Source of the DNA: Ruminococcus sp. AF41-9
Lineage (GTDB): Bacteria > Bacillota > Clostridia > Lachnospirales > Lachnospiraceae
DNA length: 64,000 bases
Direction of reading: 5' to 3'
NCBI RefSeq assembly: GCF_003477525.1
Contig: NZ_QUDO01000001.1
Coordinates: 62,001 to 126,000 of the forward strand
Below the pieces are notes generated by a model. The model made no database searches. It had not been told where the DNA came from and saw nothing but the letters and a program-made list of their open reading frames with translations. Position numbers and translations under genes: made by a program. Shown here one piece after another: positions 18,139-28,573 of this stretch; position 1 is the stretch's first letter, and every line of letters starts with the position of its first letter.

Positions 18139-20855
18139 ATGATAGATCGAATGAAAAAAACACAACAGGAAACAGTCAGAAAAATGAAAAATAACAGTGC
18201 CGGTTTTACACTGATTGAAATGATTGTTACAGTGGCGATCATTTCAATCTTCTCCGGAGTAGTGGTGACTCTGATTACTACGGGTTCAGGGTTGTTCAGA
18301 GGTGTATCCGGAAATACAAAGTCACAGGTGGATGCACAGGAGACACTGGATGCAATCGAAGACATGGTGATTGATGCCAACCGGAGTGTTTATTATGCGT
18401 ATGGGTCGGGTACTAATATGGGAGAGGAAATCAGCAGCGATATTGATGATTCCAATTCTGCAGCAAAGACATTTATTACCTGTAACGAATATGAAAACGG
18501 AGACGGAACCAGCAGGTATGTGTTTGACGTGCTGGATTGGGAAGGCAGCGAGGGAAAGCTTTATTACAGCCAGCGTGAATACACAAAGGCAAGCAGCAGT
18601 ACAGAAGAGGAAAATAATAGTACCGAGAATGAGCAGAATTCACCGCAGTCGTTGAATGAAAATGGAGATGTAACTGCATTTGATAATGGGATGGCCACTT
18701 TTTCAGCAGGTGAAAATGGTGGAAGTGGAATTGCATCAGGCAGCGGTTCGAATACGGCGAAGGATTCTAAAGAGCTGATCGCACGTTCTGTATTTGCGGA
18801 AGGAATTGAAAATTTTACAGCAGATGTAACAAAGGTGGAGAGCGATAGAATTGTCCGATTTCGTCTGACTACAGAAAACAATGGAAAGAAGGTAAAAACC
18901 CTTCATACAGTAAATCTCAGAAACCGGATCCAGGTTATGAAACCGGATGATGCTTTTGCATCTGCGGGCAGTACCGATGTACAGATTTCAATCATCGGCG
19001 CACCGGATTCTATTGATGCAGGAAAATCTGAAATTCTGGCATATGATGTGGTTGTAAGCGGAGGTATTTCTATTGATCCGACCACAGTAAAATGGGAAAT
19101 TGTAGATGGAACAGACAAGGGAAATTTTCCGGATCTGGATCTTACCTATGGAAAACTTTCTATTAATAATGATGCGATGGGAACAGTTACGGTCATTGTA
19201 TCAGCAAAAACTTCGGATGGAAAGCAGACAGTGACTTCTGCCCCGGTAACGATTAAGATTAATAATACAAAAACAGTAACAGGGATAAGAACAGATAACG
19301 CAGAGATAATATTAGGTCTGGATACAGAAAATACAGTTAGCTATGATTTAAATGATTATATAAAATGGTCAGAAGTATATAGTGATCATACAAATTCTGG
19401 AAATTCTTATGTAAAGGTTTCATGGAGTGGGGGTGGAAATGGAACTTTAATTAATGAGAATGGTTTAATCAGTATTGAAAAAAATGCAGGTACATCTGTA
19501 GCGAATGGAGTCATTTCTGCAAATGTTGTCTATCAACATAATGGGAAAAATTTTGAATCAGAAGCAACAATCAGGCTGGCTCGACTGGAAATAATAAATC
19601 CATCTGGAGAGTATTATTTAGGAGATGCTAAAGTTTCGCCAGATATAATTATTATATTGGGGGAGAAAAAACAGATATTCCATCGAACCCACAGTTTACA
19701 GTAGATGGTATGCCTTATCAGATTGGAGAGGCATTTAAAATAGAAGAAGATGGAAACTGGAATGCAAAAGCGACTGTTGTTGTAAATAGTGGAAGTCTAG
19801 CGATAGGACATACAACATTTAGTGTGGATACAGATTTTCAACGAATGAATATTTGGTGTAAAAATCGGGCACACGGACAGAATACTACAACGGTATATCC
19901 TGGAAATACATATACTTGTTCCTACTATAATTGTGATTCTGGATTTTTTGTAGATGCAGATCGAACTGACAGTTCGTGGAAGTATAGTGTACAATGGAAG
20001 ATTTTAAAAAAGTCAAGTGAAGATACATCTGTTAGTAATGACTTATTTTATAATGATATACACACAGCGGAATTGCAGGTAGGAGAAGATGAAAAAGGTT
20101 TTTCTATGTCGGCAGAATTGACATTTTATGTAGATGATGAAAATGGGATGGTAGTAAAAAAACGTTATAAGGGGATTGCAAATATAGGTGTTGTACATGG
20201 CGTGGAAATAACATCACCACGGACATCAGTTATCATTGGCAATAAATATCCATTAAAGGCTGAAGTGATAGAAACACATTTATCTAATCCATATACATCA
20301 GAGAAGGGCAAATACATTACAAGCAGAAAAGAAAATGCTTTGACAATACCTAGATGGAGCATTGATCCGTCTTCTGGTGGTTTGGATACAACAGGAGTTT
20401 TACCATGGGAAGTTCAAATATGGCAAAGAGATACTACATTAAATATTTTTGTGGAAAACTATCATCTTCCCTGGGTCGGAACAGGGAATAAACCGAAAAC
20501 ATATACAGATTCGGTTTCAATTGAGGTTATAGAACCGTCAATTACTTGTTTTAAGATAGAAGATGAAGAGAAAAATCAAAGCGCAACGATAAAAATAGAT
20601 GACACCGTGAATTTAAATGCTGTTTTGGAAATTGATGGACAGGAAATAAATGATACAAGTCTCACATGGAAATGTTACAAAGATGGTAAATTGTGTACGG
20701 ATATTTTACCATATTCTAATAATTTCTTTAATAAATTTAAGTTAGAATACGATAAAAAGAAAGCTGGAACATATAGTATTACGGCTGTTTACAAGTCTGC
20801 CAGAGGAACCGAGACAGAATCTGAACCTTATACAATAACAGTTCTTGATAATTAG
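18139..20855 (+). pseudogene. Minor prepilin (PilW/PilJ-like) with Ig-like repeats, -1 frameshift
   Basis: The signal is Gly22 followed by FTLIEMIVTVAIISIFSGVV. The frame is lost near the GGGGG (19659-19663) and AAAAAA (19666-19671) runs; one extra base restores TDIPSNPQFTVDGMPYQIGE and continues to the later stop. Repaired, the protein would be about 905 residues. After an N-terminal pilin part and a Ser/Glu-rich linker (about residues 150-200), the rest reads as successive Ig-like or Big-type beta domains (for example ISIIGAPDSIDAGKSEILAY). From about 19280 on the DNA is clearly more AT-rich than before. A displayed adhesive module is likely. Confidence 0.7.
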
Positions 20856-20880
20856 AGATGTCTAAACGAGGAGGAAATAG

Positions 20881-23800
20881 TTGAATATGAAAATCAGGCA
20901 TAAAAAAGTTCTATTATCCAGTATTGCAGTAGTAGTAGCAGGAATACTTGGAATCGGAGCACTGCTTGAATCCAGTATTTCTGTGCAGGCATCTTCTGCA
21001 ATGATGCCGGGAATTGAGGAAATATTAAATGAAGCATCACAGGATGCACCTTTCAGGATTCTTGAAATCGTGGATTCTGAGGGTGAAGCCGAACTTGGAT
21101 ACTATATATCCGGGCAGGAACCTTATATAAAGCTGTATAAATATGCAGATAAAAATGGTAATGTTATGAAATTTTCCAGTCTGAAAGACGGGCTGAGTAA
21201 ACTGCCGGAAAAGGAACGCTGGGAATTTGCTACAAATGAAATAACGGATGAAAACGGAAATATCTCTTATACAGGAAGGAATATCAGAGATCTTTGCGGT
21301 GATTCTGTGGAAGAATATCCGCTTGCTTATTCTGATTATGAGGAACAGTATTTTGTATCTTCGGAAGATGGATGGGAAAAGGTTGATTTCGTAGATGCAG
21401 ATGGAAATTCAAGAACGGATACTGTAAAAATCAAGGGCCATTATCAGGAGAACACTGCTGGAAATGGAAATTATACAAAGCAGGAACAGACTTATTATCC
21501 AATCCGTAAGGAGGTAGATGAGGATAACGCCAAACCAGATAAGTATCGTGAAAATATAGAGAATTTTTACTATTCTGACGGTGATGAGGCACAGGCTCCT
21601 TATGCCCTGGAATTTAAGGAAGTGGATAATGAGGATGTAAATAATGCTCTGGCAGACGAAAATGACAAAGGGCAGGTGACAATCCTTCCGGAATATGATT
21701 ATACAAATGGGAAGTATGGTTATTATGAAAATGTATATGCAGATCTGACAGAAGAAATTGCATTAGACATTGAAAAGAACATTTACAAATTCCCTGGAGA
21801 AAATCCGACAGTAAGTGAAGATGCGGTATTGATTCAGGACAATACACCTCAGGGGGCAGTGGCATTTACAGCAGGAACAGAAGAAGATTTTACAGCAGTA
21901 AATGATGGAAGTGAAGTATCTGATTCAACGACAGAATCTGATTTCGGCAGTGGGGAATCGGAGAGTTTTTCAGAAGATGCTTTTTCTTCAGGAGAGATTA
22001 GTGATGGTGTTTCTTCCGGCGAAACACAGGCAGAGTCAGGACAGAATCCTGATTCAGAGGGTTCACAGACTGAAGATGGAACGAATCCTGATTCAGACAA
22101 TACCCAGTCTGAGAACGGAACGCAGAACGATGCAAATAAGTCAACAGACCGAACAATTTTAATTGGATTTGCAGATGAAGAAACAAAGGGTTCAACAGAA
22201 AATCCATATATTTATCTGGGCGAAAATATTGAGGCTTATCCATATTATAAATATACGCTGGTGGGTGATTTAAAAAAAGTAAAAGAACTTGCACTCGAAA
22301 ATCAGAAAAAAGATGCTGAAAGTGTAGCGAATAATACAGAAATTGTCCGTAAAGAAAGGGATATTACTCTGGGAGATGGACAGTACTGGTACTGGCAGAC
22401 AGATAAAGGCAGCGGTCAGCTTTCAAAATATCCTCTTTCTATTGTGTCCGGACGTCAGTCTGTACCGTACAGCGATATAAAAAAAATAGACAGCAGTCTG
22501 GATTATAATTACTATTATACGGTAGAAAAGGCATATTTCTGCTGTAAAGCATCTATCACTGCCCCACAGCTTCCGACAGATTACCAGTATTATGGATGGT
22601 ATTATGCATCTTACCCTCAGAATGATGAAAATGTTTATATTAAAGTCAGTGACGGGGACGGAAAGGCACCTACTCATTATATTTCTGATGCAGAATATAA
22701 GCTGACTCCGGGAACCGGAGATTATGATTTTGTTCCGAATGAAGAGGAAGAAGAACAGAATGTTGAAGTAAATCATATGTATTACAAAGGTGGATATGTA
22801 AATCATGACTGGTTTAAGCGATATGTATTTCATTTGTCACCTAAGAGCAGTGATGAAACAGCCACAGATCAGGAAGAGACAGTCAAAGATCCATTTAAGG
22901 CATTTAATATCGAAGTTGTTACTATGACAACAGAAGAATTTAACAGACAATATGGAAATGGTGTAGCAGCTACTTCGGCAGATGGGACAGACATTTCAGA
23001 AGCTGTTGTAAGTGCAGGGGAAAATGCTGAAGCTGAAAACGGTGATGAGCCGGAAAGTGATCATACAGATGGAAATGGAGAGGAACAGGAAAGTAACAGT
23101 GCAGACATAAATGAGGACGTACAGGAAAGTAATAGTGCTGATATCAATGAGGATGCACAGGAGAATAGCAGTACAGATATAAATAATGACACACAGGAAG
23201 ACAACGATATAGAAGAGAATAATAATAATACACAGGACACATCTGATGTTGCGAATGAGGAAAACGTACAGACTGAAGATAATGGTGAAACTTCTGAAGT
23301 TGAATCTATGATAAGCGAAGCAGGTGTGGAACTGGTATCCATTGAAAAGGAAATCAGTGATAACAGTAATAATGCGGATGATTTTCAGGATGGAACCGAA
23401 AATGGCGAAACGGAGGAAAATACAGTATCCACAGATGCATTATCCGATGGAGGAGAAGCAGTTCCTGAATTTACAGATGATTCCGGGGATACAGGAAATG
23501 CTTTCTCAGCCGGGGAAACATCAGGTGAATCAGATACAGCCAGTCAGTTATCAGAATATGACCTGATTTATGTAAATGGTACTATTTCAGCAAATGCAGC
23601 CCAGGCAATCGGGAAAATACCTGTAATGATTAACAGTGTAAAAGCGGCAGCTTCAACTGAGTTTTTGGATGCTTTTTCCTCTTTTGCGAATGAAACGGAT
23701 GCGGATGGACATTATGTAAATACATATGTATACTTTTTTAAAAATACTTTTTCACAAGATGATCCTTCAGGTCTGATCAATATAAATTTTGATACGAATT

Positions 23801-26800
23801 TTAATTCAGAAGCAGGGGGAAGTGCATTTACAGATGCAAATGCAACAGAGGGCTTTGAGGAGATTCTGGAATATATCGAAAGTGAGAATCAGTATCGAAA
23901 GCTCGGAACAGCAGAAAAAAGTGATGGTAATGATTCAAATATCAGTGATGGAAAAATAGAACTTCTCAGTAGTAAAATCAGTCAGGCAAGAGCTATTGAG
24001 TATATCATCAATTATCAGTATAAACGTAATCTGTTGACAAAAGATGAGATTAATGTTCTGGAAATTGAGCCTGCGAAAAGTTCCGGATATTTAAGTGAAG
24101 AGAGCGTCAATTCATGGCTTGGAAATGCGGAACGGGATACAGATTTTATTAAATCATATAGTGTATGTTGTGCATATGACCAGGTAGCTGCGACTAACGG
24201 TGATTATGCTCCGGCTTCCAATATGTTTGATGGAAAAAGTTCTACAATCTGGCATAGTGACTGGAAGAATTATTTACAGGGACATCCTAATAATGAAAGC
24301 CATTATATTAATGTCAAATTTAAGAAAAAAATGACGATTACGGGATTTGATTATCTGCCTCGTGAGGGGAATTCTAATGGAGCCCAGAACGGAAAGGTAA
24401 AAGACTTTATCCTGCATGTCTACAGTGATGAGGATTGTAAAACGGAGCTGTACTCAGAAAGTTATTTTTTTGATTATACAGATCTCAAGTCAGACCATCA
24501 GTTAAAAAAATTCAGATTTGCCAATGGAAAAAGTGTATCAGATGTCAGAAGTGCAAAGATAGAAATACTGAGTGCCGGCGATGACAAGGCTGCAAGTACT
24601 CAGTATCTGAGTAAAAGATATGCATCCTGCGCAGAGCTTTCCTTTTCCACAAAATCAGAAACATGGACTCCTGATATAAATATTGATGTTATGACAGCCT
24701 CAGAATATGTAGGACATATTGACGATATTAATTCCAAATATGACATGATTTATATCGGAAATGATGATTCAGCACGTAATGATCTGATCAATGGTGTTTC
24801 ACCTATGCTTTATACACATGTCGGGGCAGCCGTGAATGTAAACAGCATTCATGATCTGAGCCAGGATATTAAGAAATTAAGTCTTATGGGTATGCTTAAT
24901 ATCGATTATGTTGTAAATTCAGAAGGCAAAAAGATGATGCAGGATACCCGCCTGTATAACATAGGCGAAAATGGCGAAACCACATATCCGGGGCTTGGAT
25001 CATTCAGAGGCTCAGGCAATGATATTACGAATCAGCAGTATGAGGAATTAATGGATTTTGTAAAAAGCGGATATCCGGTAATATTGGCAGATTCTCTGGT
25101 TGATAATGGTTTGCCTTCAACAAAAACAGTGGATAATTCTTCTTATTATTACCGGTTTATCAAAGATGCGCTGTCATATAGTAATGTTTCAACAACGAGC
25201 AATTTAAAAAATATGGATCTTTCTTTTTTTACAAAGCTGTCAAAACCTGTTATTGAGTTTACTGATAATGGAAAACCTCTGGAAGTACCGCGAGTAGGAG
25301 AATTTGAGAGCTCATCAAATGGAAGCGGCTATCTGACAGGTGAGAATCTGCGGTATGAATTTGTTGTAAAGAATGATTCAGAAGCATATCCGGCAAATAC
25401 GACATATAATTGTGAACTGTTCTTTGATCTGAATTTTGACGGTAATCTATCCAGATTGGAGGAACAGGATAAATATATGGAAATACAGGATGAGGATGGC
25501 AATGTACTGACGAAAACAGATGGCGTTTATCAGTTAAAAATCAATCATAGGTATATTGTTACAAGAAAGATACCGGAAGATTACTTTAAAGTTATAACAT
25601 GGAAGTTACAGCTTACGAGTAATGCCAACAGCAGTGTCAGAACTTCTGTAATGGGCTATGCGAAAAGAAAGAAGAATTCAAAGCAGACAATTAATGTATT
25701 ACAGATTATCCCAACGAAGCCAAGTGGGGGAGCTGACAATCTGGTCACCTGGAATCTTTATAATGCATGGGATGATAAAAACAGCACTTTTTACAGGCTG
25801 ATGAATGCGGTAGAGGATTTTACACTGGACATTAAGACTGTGACAGTAACGGAGTATGAAGAAGATACCTCTGTTTTGGATGACAGGCAGATGCTGATAC
25901 TTGGATTTGGAGATATTTATGAAAATATCAAAAATGATGAGGGGCAGGTTGATAAAATTGTAAAGTTCATTCAGGATGGAAAAAGTGTTATTTTTACACA
26001 TGACACTACTTCAAATATGAACTGGAATTATAAGGAGTTTACCAGCGAAAGTAATCCTGTAACTGTGGATGGAAAAGCAATCAAAGACGGATATCTGTGG
26101 CGTGGGGATGTTAACAGAAAAGACTGGGGATATTCGTTAAATACTCTTTTCAGAACAATTTCGGGACTGGATCGATATGGAATTACAAATACGAAAGAAA
26201 CTTCTGTAAAAAATGGTTCAACGTCTATTTCTGCACTGCTTAAACAGGGAAATATGTTAAGTGCGAGTGACACGGATGTAGATTTTTCATATATGGAGCA
26301 GATGGCAGGCGATGTGGCATATGTGACAAATTCAAATTGCTCTCAGAGTTATATGCAGACACAGGGATATGTAAATAAAGAGATTTCGAAGATTAAATCA
26401 GGTCAGACAGTAACACAGACAACAAAGGTAAATGATGGAGTTATTACAGAATATCCGTATAAATTACCGGATGATCTTACTGTCGCCGGTACACATGGTC
26501 AGTATTATCAGCTTGCACTTGAAAAAGACAGAGACATTAATGGGGTAAGTGATGGAAAAAATGACATTGTTGTCTGGTATTGCCTGAGTGGTAATTATTA
26601 TCAGGATTCGCCGAATGATGTCAGAAATAACTATTATTTTTACAGCAGAGGAAATGTCATTTATACTGGTGTAGGACATAGTACAGTAACCGGTGAAGCA
26701 GAGATTAAACTGTTTATCAATGCGATTGTTGCTGCTGCAAATGTAACTGCTGTAAAGCCGGAGGTGAATTTTATAACAGAATTAAATCCGGCGGCTAAAA

Positions 26801-27273
26801 TTGAGAAGACAAGATATTATGCAACAGACCAGACAAGCTGGAATCAGGATGAAATAAATGTTCTTAACAATGATCAGGAGTTCTTTATTAATGTAAAAGA
26901 CTATAATATGGTCAGCTCCAGCCTGAGTCTGGAAGACCAGAGCAAAGAAGATATGAGGGTAGATTTCTATATAGGTGGAACAGAGGAGAGTAATAAAATA
27001 AATGATAAAATTAGAGAGATGATACCATATGGAAATAATGTAGAACCTGTCAGACTTTCCGATGGAAGCTTTCACATTGAAAATAATGCTTACCGCATTA
27101 CTCTTTCCGACATCGAACAGTATTTATGGGACGATGATGCGGGAAGTTATCTGCCAAACTGTAAGCTGTATGTAAAAGTAACAAGCACCGTTTCTCTGTA
27201 TGGAAAAAATATAACCAGTGTATCTGAAGCCTCTATCGACCTGAAACAGCGTCAGCTTTTTGATCTGGATTAA
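20881..27273 (+). CDS. Giant secreted multidomain protein at the end of the T4P operon
   Basis: A 2130-residue protein with an N-terminal signal or anchor helix (HKKVLLSSIAVVVAGILGIG) but no prepilin motif and no LPXTG or repeat anchor at the C-terminus (it ends QRQLFDLD). Acidic Ser/Asn/Glu linkers lie near residues 320-430 and 700-890. Around 1094-1240 a discoidin-like (F5/8 type C) carbohydrate-binding domain is suggested by FDGKSSTIWHSDWKN. Segments starting INVLEIEP (about 1053) and INVLQIIP (about 1603) resemble DUF5057-type modules. TTG lies 6 nt after GAGGAGG; ATG two codons later is possible. Probably a surface or pilus-associated adhesin; role inferred. Confidence 0.7.
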   Translation: MNMKIRHKKVLLSSIAVVVAGILGIGALLESSISVQASSAMMPGIEEILNEASQDAPFRILEIVDSEGEAELGYYISGQEPYIKLYKYADKNGNVMKFSSLKDGLSKLPEKERWEFATNEITDENGNISYTGRNIRDLCGDSVEEYPLAYSDYEEQYFVSSEDGWEKVDFVDADGNSRTDTVKIKGHYQENTAGNGNYTKQEQTYYPIRKEVDEDNAKPDKYRENIENFYYSDGDEAQAPYALEFKEVDNEDVNNALADENDKGQVTILPEYDYTNGKYGYYENVYADLTEEIALDIEKNIYKFPGENPTVSEDAVLIQDNTPQGAVAFTAGTEEDFTAVNDGSEVSDSTTESDFGSGESESFSEDAFSSGEISDGVSSGETQAESGQNPDSEGSQTEDGTNPDSDNTQSENGTQNDANKSTDRTILIGFADEETKGSTENPYIYLGENIEAYPYYKYTLVGDLKKVKELALENQKKDAESVANNTEIVRKERDITLGDGQYWYWQTDKGSGQLSKYPLSIVSGRQSVPYSDIKKIDSSLDYNYYYTVEKAYFCCKASITAPQLPTDYQYYGWYYASYPQNDENVYIKVSDGDGKAPTHYISDAEYKLTPGTGDYDFVPNEEEEEQNVEVNHMYYKGGYVNHDWFKRYVFHLSPKSSDETATDQEETVKDPFKAFNIEVVTMTTEEFNRQYGNGVAATSADGTDISEAVVSAGENAEAENGDEPESDHTDGNGEEQESNSADINEDVQESNSADINEDAQENSSTDINNDTQEDNDIEENNNNTQDTSDVANEENVQTEDNGETSEVESMISEAGVELVSIEKEISDNSNNADDFQDGTENGETEENTVSTDALSDGGEAVPEFTDDSGDTGNAFSAGETSGESDTASQLSEYDLIYVNGTISANAAQAIGKIPVMINSVKAAASTEFLDAFSSFANETDADGHYVNTYVYFFKNTFSQDDPSGLININFDTNFNSEAGGSAFTDANATEGFEEILEYIESENQYRKLGTAEKSDGNDSNISDGKIELLSSKISQARAIEYIINYQYKRNLLTKDEINVLEIEPAKSSGYLSEESVNSWLGNAERDTDFIKSYSVCCAYDQVAATNGDYAPASNMFDGKSSTIWHSDWKNYLQGHPNNESHYINVKFKKKMTITGFDYLPREGNSNGAQNGKVKDFILHVYSDEDCKTELYSESYFFDYTDLKSDHQLKKFRFANGKSVSDVRSAKIEILSAGDDKAASTQYLSKRYASCAELSFSTKSETWTPDINIDVMTASEYVGHIDDINSKYDMIYIGNDDSARNDLINGVSPMLYTHVGAAVNVNSIHDLSQDIKKLSLMGMLNIDYVVNSEGKKMMQDTRLYNIGENGETTYPGLGSFRGSGNDITNQQYEELMDFVKSGYPVILADSLVDNGLPSTKTVDNSSYYYRFIKDALSYSNVSTTSNLKNMDLSFFTKLSKPVIEFTDNGKPLEVPRVGEFESSSNGSGYLTGENLRYEFVVKNDSEAYPANTTYNCELFFDLNFDGNLSRLEEQDKYMEIQDEDGNVLTKTDGVYQLKINHRYIVTRKIPEDYFKVITWKLQLTSNANSSVRTSVMGYAKRKKNSKQTINVLQIIPTKPSGGADNLVTWNLYNAWDDKNSTFYRLMNAVEDFTLDIKTVTVTEYEEDTSVLDDRQMLILGFGDIYENIKNDEGQVDKIVKFIQDGKSVIFTHDTTSNMNWNYKEFTSESNPVTVDGKAIKDGYLWRGDVNRKDWGYSLNTLFRTISGLDRYGITNTKETSVKNGSTSISALLKQGNMLSASDTDVDFSYMEQMAGDVAYVTNSNCSQSYMQTQGYVNKEISKIKSGQTVTQTTKVNDGVITEYPYKLPDDLTVAGTHGQYYQLALEKDRDINGVSDGKNDIVVWYCLSGNYYQDSPNDVRNNYYFYSRGNVIYTGVGHSTVTGEAEIKLFINAIVAAANVTAVKPEVNFITELNPAAKIEKTRYYATDQTSWNQDEINVLNNDQEFFINVKDYNMVSSSLSLEDQSKEDMRVDFYIGGTEESNKINDKIREMIPYGNNVEPVRLSDGSFHIENNAYRITLSDIEQYLWDDDAGSYLPNCKLYVKVTSTVSLYGKNITSVSEASIDLKQRQLFDLD
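23086..23193 (+). repeat. Three 36-nt in-frame repeats in the giant protein gene
   Basis: Three consecutive 36-nt units, each starting CAGGA and encoding QESNSADINEDV or close variants, lie inside the second acidic linker. Differences between units are mostly synonymous or conservative. A spacer able to vary in length is the likely role. Confidence 0.8.
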
Positions 27274-27383
27274 AAAATCTGATGGTGAGATGACAGCTTC
27301 TTATACTCTTGCTAAATTTACAGGATATATGAATAATAGCAGTGAAAAGTAGTCTTGCATCATGTAACTGCCTTTATTGTTAT

Positions 27384-27604
27384 GGGGCTGTCGCACTAAC
27401 GTGCGGCAGCTCATTTTATATCCAACACAAAACGCTGGACTTCGAAAAGCCCGGCGTTTGTGGTATAATCAGTTTATGCTACTAAACAAAATAATACAAA
27501 AAGATTATACCTCATTTTCTCTGTATTATCAAATCAAACTTCCGCTAGATTTAGAGATTTCTATTCCATCTGATGATTCGGTTCGTCTGGTAAGTGCCTT
27601 TTAA
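27384..27604 (+). mobile_element. 5' remnant of an IS1182-like insertion sequence
   Basis: The left end starts GGGGCTGTCGCAC, which also forms a hairpin with GTGCGGCAGC and may end transcription of the pilus operon. A second hairpin (AACGC/GCGTT) and a TATAAT box follow. The 42-residue frame from ATG 27476 reads SLYYQIKLPLDLEISIPSDD, then SVRLVSAF and stop, the usual N-terminus of IS1182-family transposases (about 500 residues when whole). All later transposase sequence is absent, so the element is dead. Family assignment is from memory of this N-terminal pattern. Confidence 0.65.
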
Positions 27605-27618
27605 AACAGTTTGAAATA

Positions 27619-27640
27619 AAGCATGCTGAAAGGGATGCTT
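27619..27640 (-). terminator. Possible terminator of pduL
   Basis: On the minus strand AAGCAT and ATGCTT enclose a 10-nt loop and are followed by TTATTT. The stem is short. It lies about 40 nt after the pduL stop. Confidence 0.4.
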
Positions 27641-27676
27641 GGGGATGAACTGCGCTTTACTGTTTTTACTGCTGTT

Positions 27677-28315
27677 CTATCTACGGATACCAGACAGTTC
27701 GTCTTCAATCCATTTATCTGTATTGAAGTTACTGTCAAAGAATTTCACGATCACACCATAAGGCTCCGCATCGCTGCAAAATGCATTGGCTTCGTCTGTG
27801 TCTACGTGCATGGCGAGGTGATAGCTTCGGTGTACCCTTACAACGACATCTGCGTAGATCAGGGCACGGCCGTAGCTTTTGGTGAGGACGAATACTTCGT
27901 CATTGTCTTTGATATGCAGGGCAAGTGCATCTTCCGGAGGCATATGGATGTGGCGTTTGGCTACGATGACGCCTTTGGGAATTTCAATATCACCGCAGGG
28001 ACCGCTGAGAATACAGCCAGGTGTGTTTTCGATATCTCCGGACTGGCGGATTACGCCGGGGATACCGAGTTTTCGGACATCTGTCAGGGAAAGTTCTACC
28101 TGAGTTTCCTTACGGAAGGGACCGAGAAGTGCCATGTTCTGGAAGACTCCTTTGGGACCTTTGACAGTGACTCTTTCCTGACAGAGATACTGACCGGGCT
28201 GGCTTAATTCTCTGATAAAATGAGGTCTGCTGCCTTCGCCGAATAATTTTTCAAAATCTTCCTGTGAGATGTGCAGATGTCTCGCAGATGTTTCGATTGG
28301 TATTTTTATGCTCAC
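27677..28315 (-). CDS. pduL: Phosphate propanoyl/acetyltransferase PduL
   Basis: Zinc-dependent phosphotransacylase converting acyl-CoA and phosphate to acyl-phosphate and CoA. The 212-residue product starts at GTG behind GGAGGTAC; a longer reading would ignore this site. It shows the paired PduL motifs SARHLHIS near the N-terminus and AKRHIHMPPEDAL in the middle, plus VDTDEANA near the end, whose His residues bind zinc. No N-terminal encapsulation peptide and no microcompartment genes are nearby, so it probably works free in the cytosol as a phosphotransacetylase, feeding acetate kinase with acetyl-CoA from enzymes such as NifJ. Confidence 0.9.
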   Translation of the reverse strand: MSIKIPIETSARHLHISQEDFEKLFGEGSRPHFIRELSQPGQYLCQERVTVKGPKGVFQNMALLGPFRKETQVELSLTDVRKLGIPGVIRQSGDIENTPGCILSGPCGDIEIPKGVIVAKRHIHMPPEDALALHIKDNDEVFVLTKSYGRALIYADVVVRVHRSYHLAMHVDTDEANAFCSDAEPYGVIVKFFDSNFNTDKWIEDELSGIRR

Positions 28316-28443
28316 TTTTTGTACCTCCACAAATACATTTCCTGCTACTGAGTGTAGCTCGTTTTGAGGAAAACTGCAAGTCAAAATTGGCGAAGCACGG
28401 GAAAGAAAGATTGGAAAAAGATTAAAAAAGATGCGTTTCAATA

Positions 28444-28473
28444 TTTACAATCCGGACAGTTGTGGGATATAAT
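28444..28473 (+). promoter_or_regulatory. Promoter of the transglutaminase-like gene
   Basis: TTTACA and a perfect TATAAT are spaced by 18 nt. The predicted start of transcription lies about 95 nt before the coding region. Confidence 0.6.
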
Positions 28474-28573
28474 AAAATGACTATCGTATCGGAGAATAAT
28501 ACGAAAAAGAACAAAAACAAACGAAACAGAATGAAAGAAGAAAGAAGAAGGAATCGAATAAAGAATTTTGAGA

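Noticed and set aside
27623..28207. Plus-strand open frame of 194 codons opposite pduL
   Set aside because: PduL on the other strand has clear zinc motifs and a ribosome site. The plus-strand frame shows no family features.
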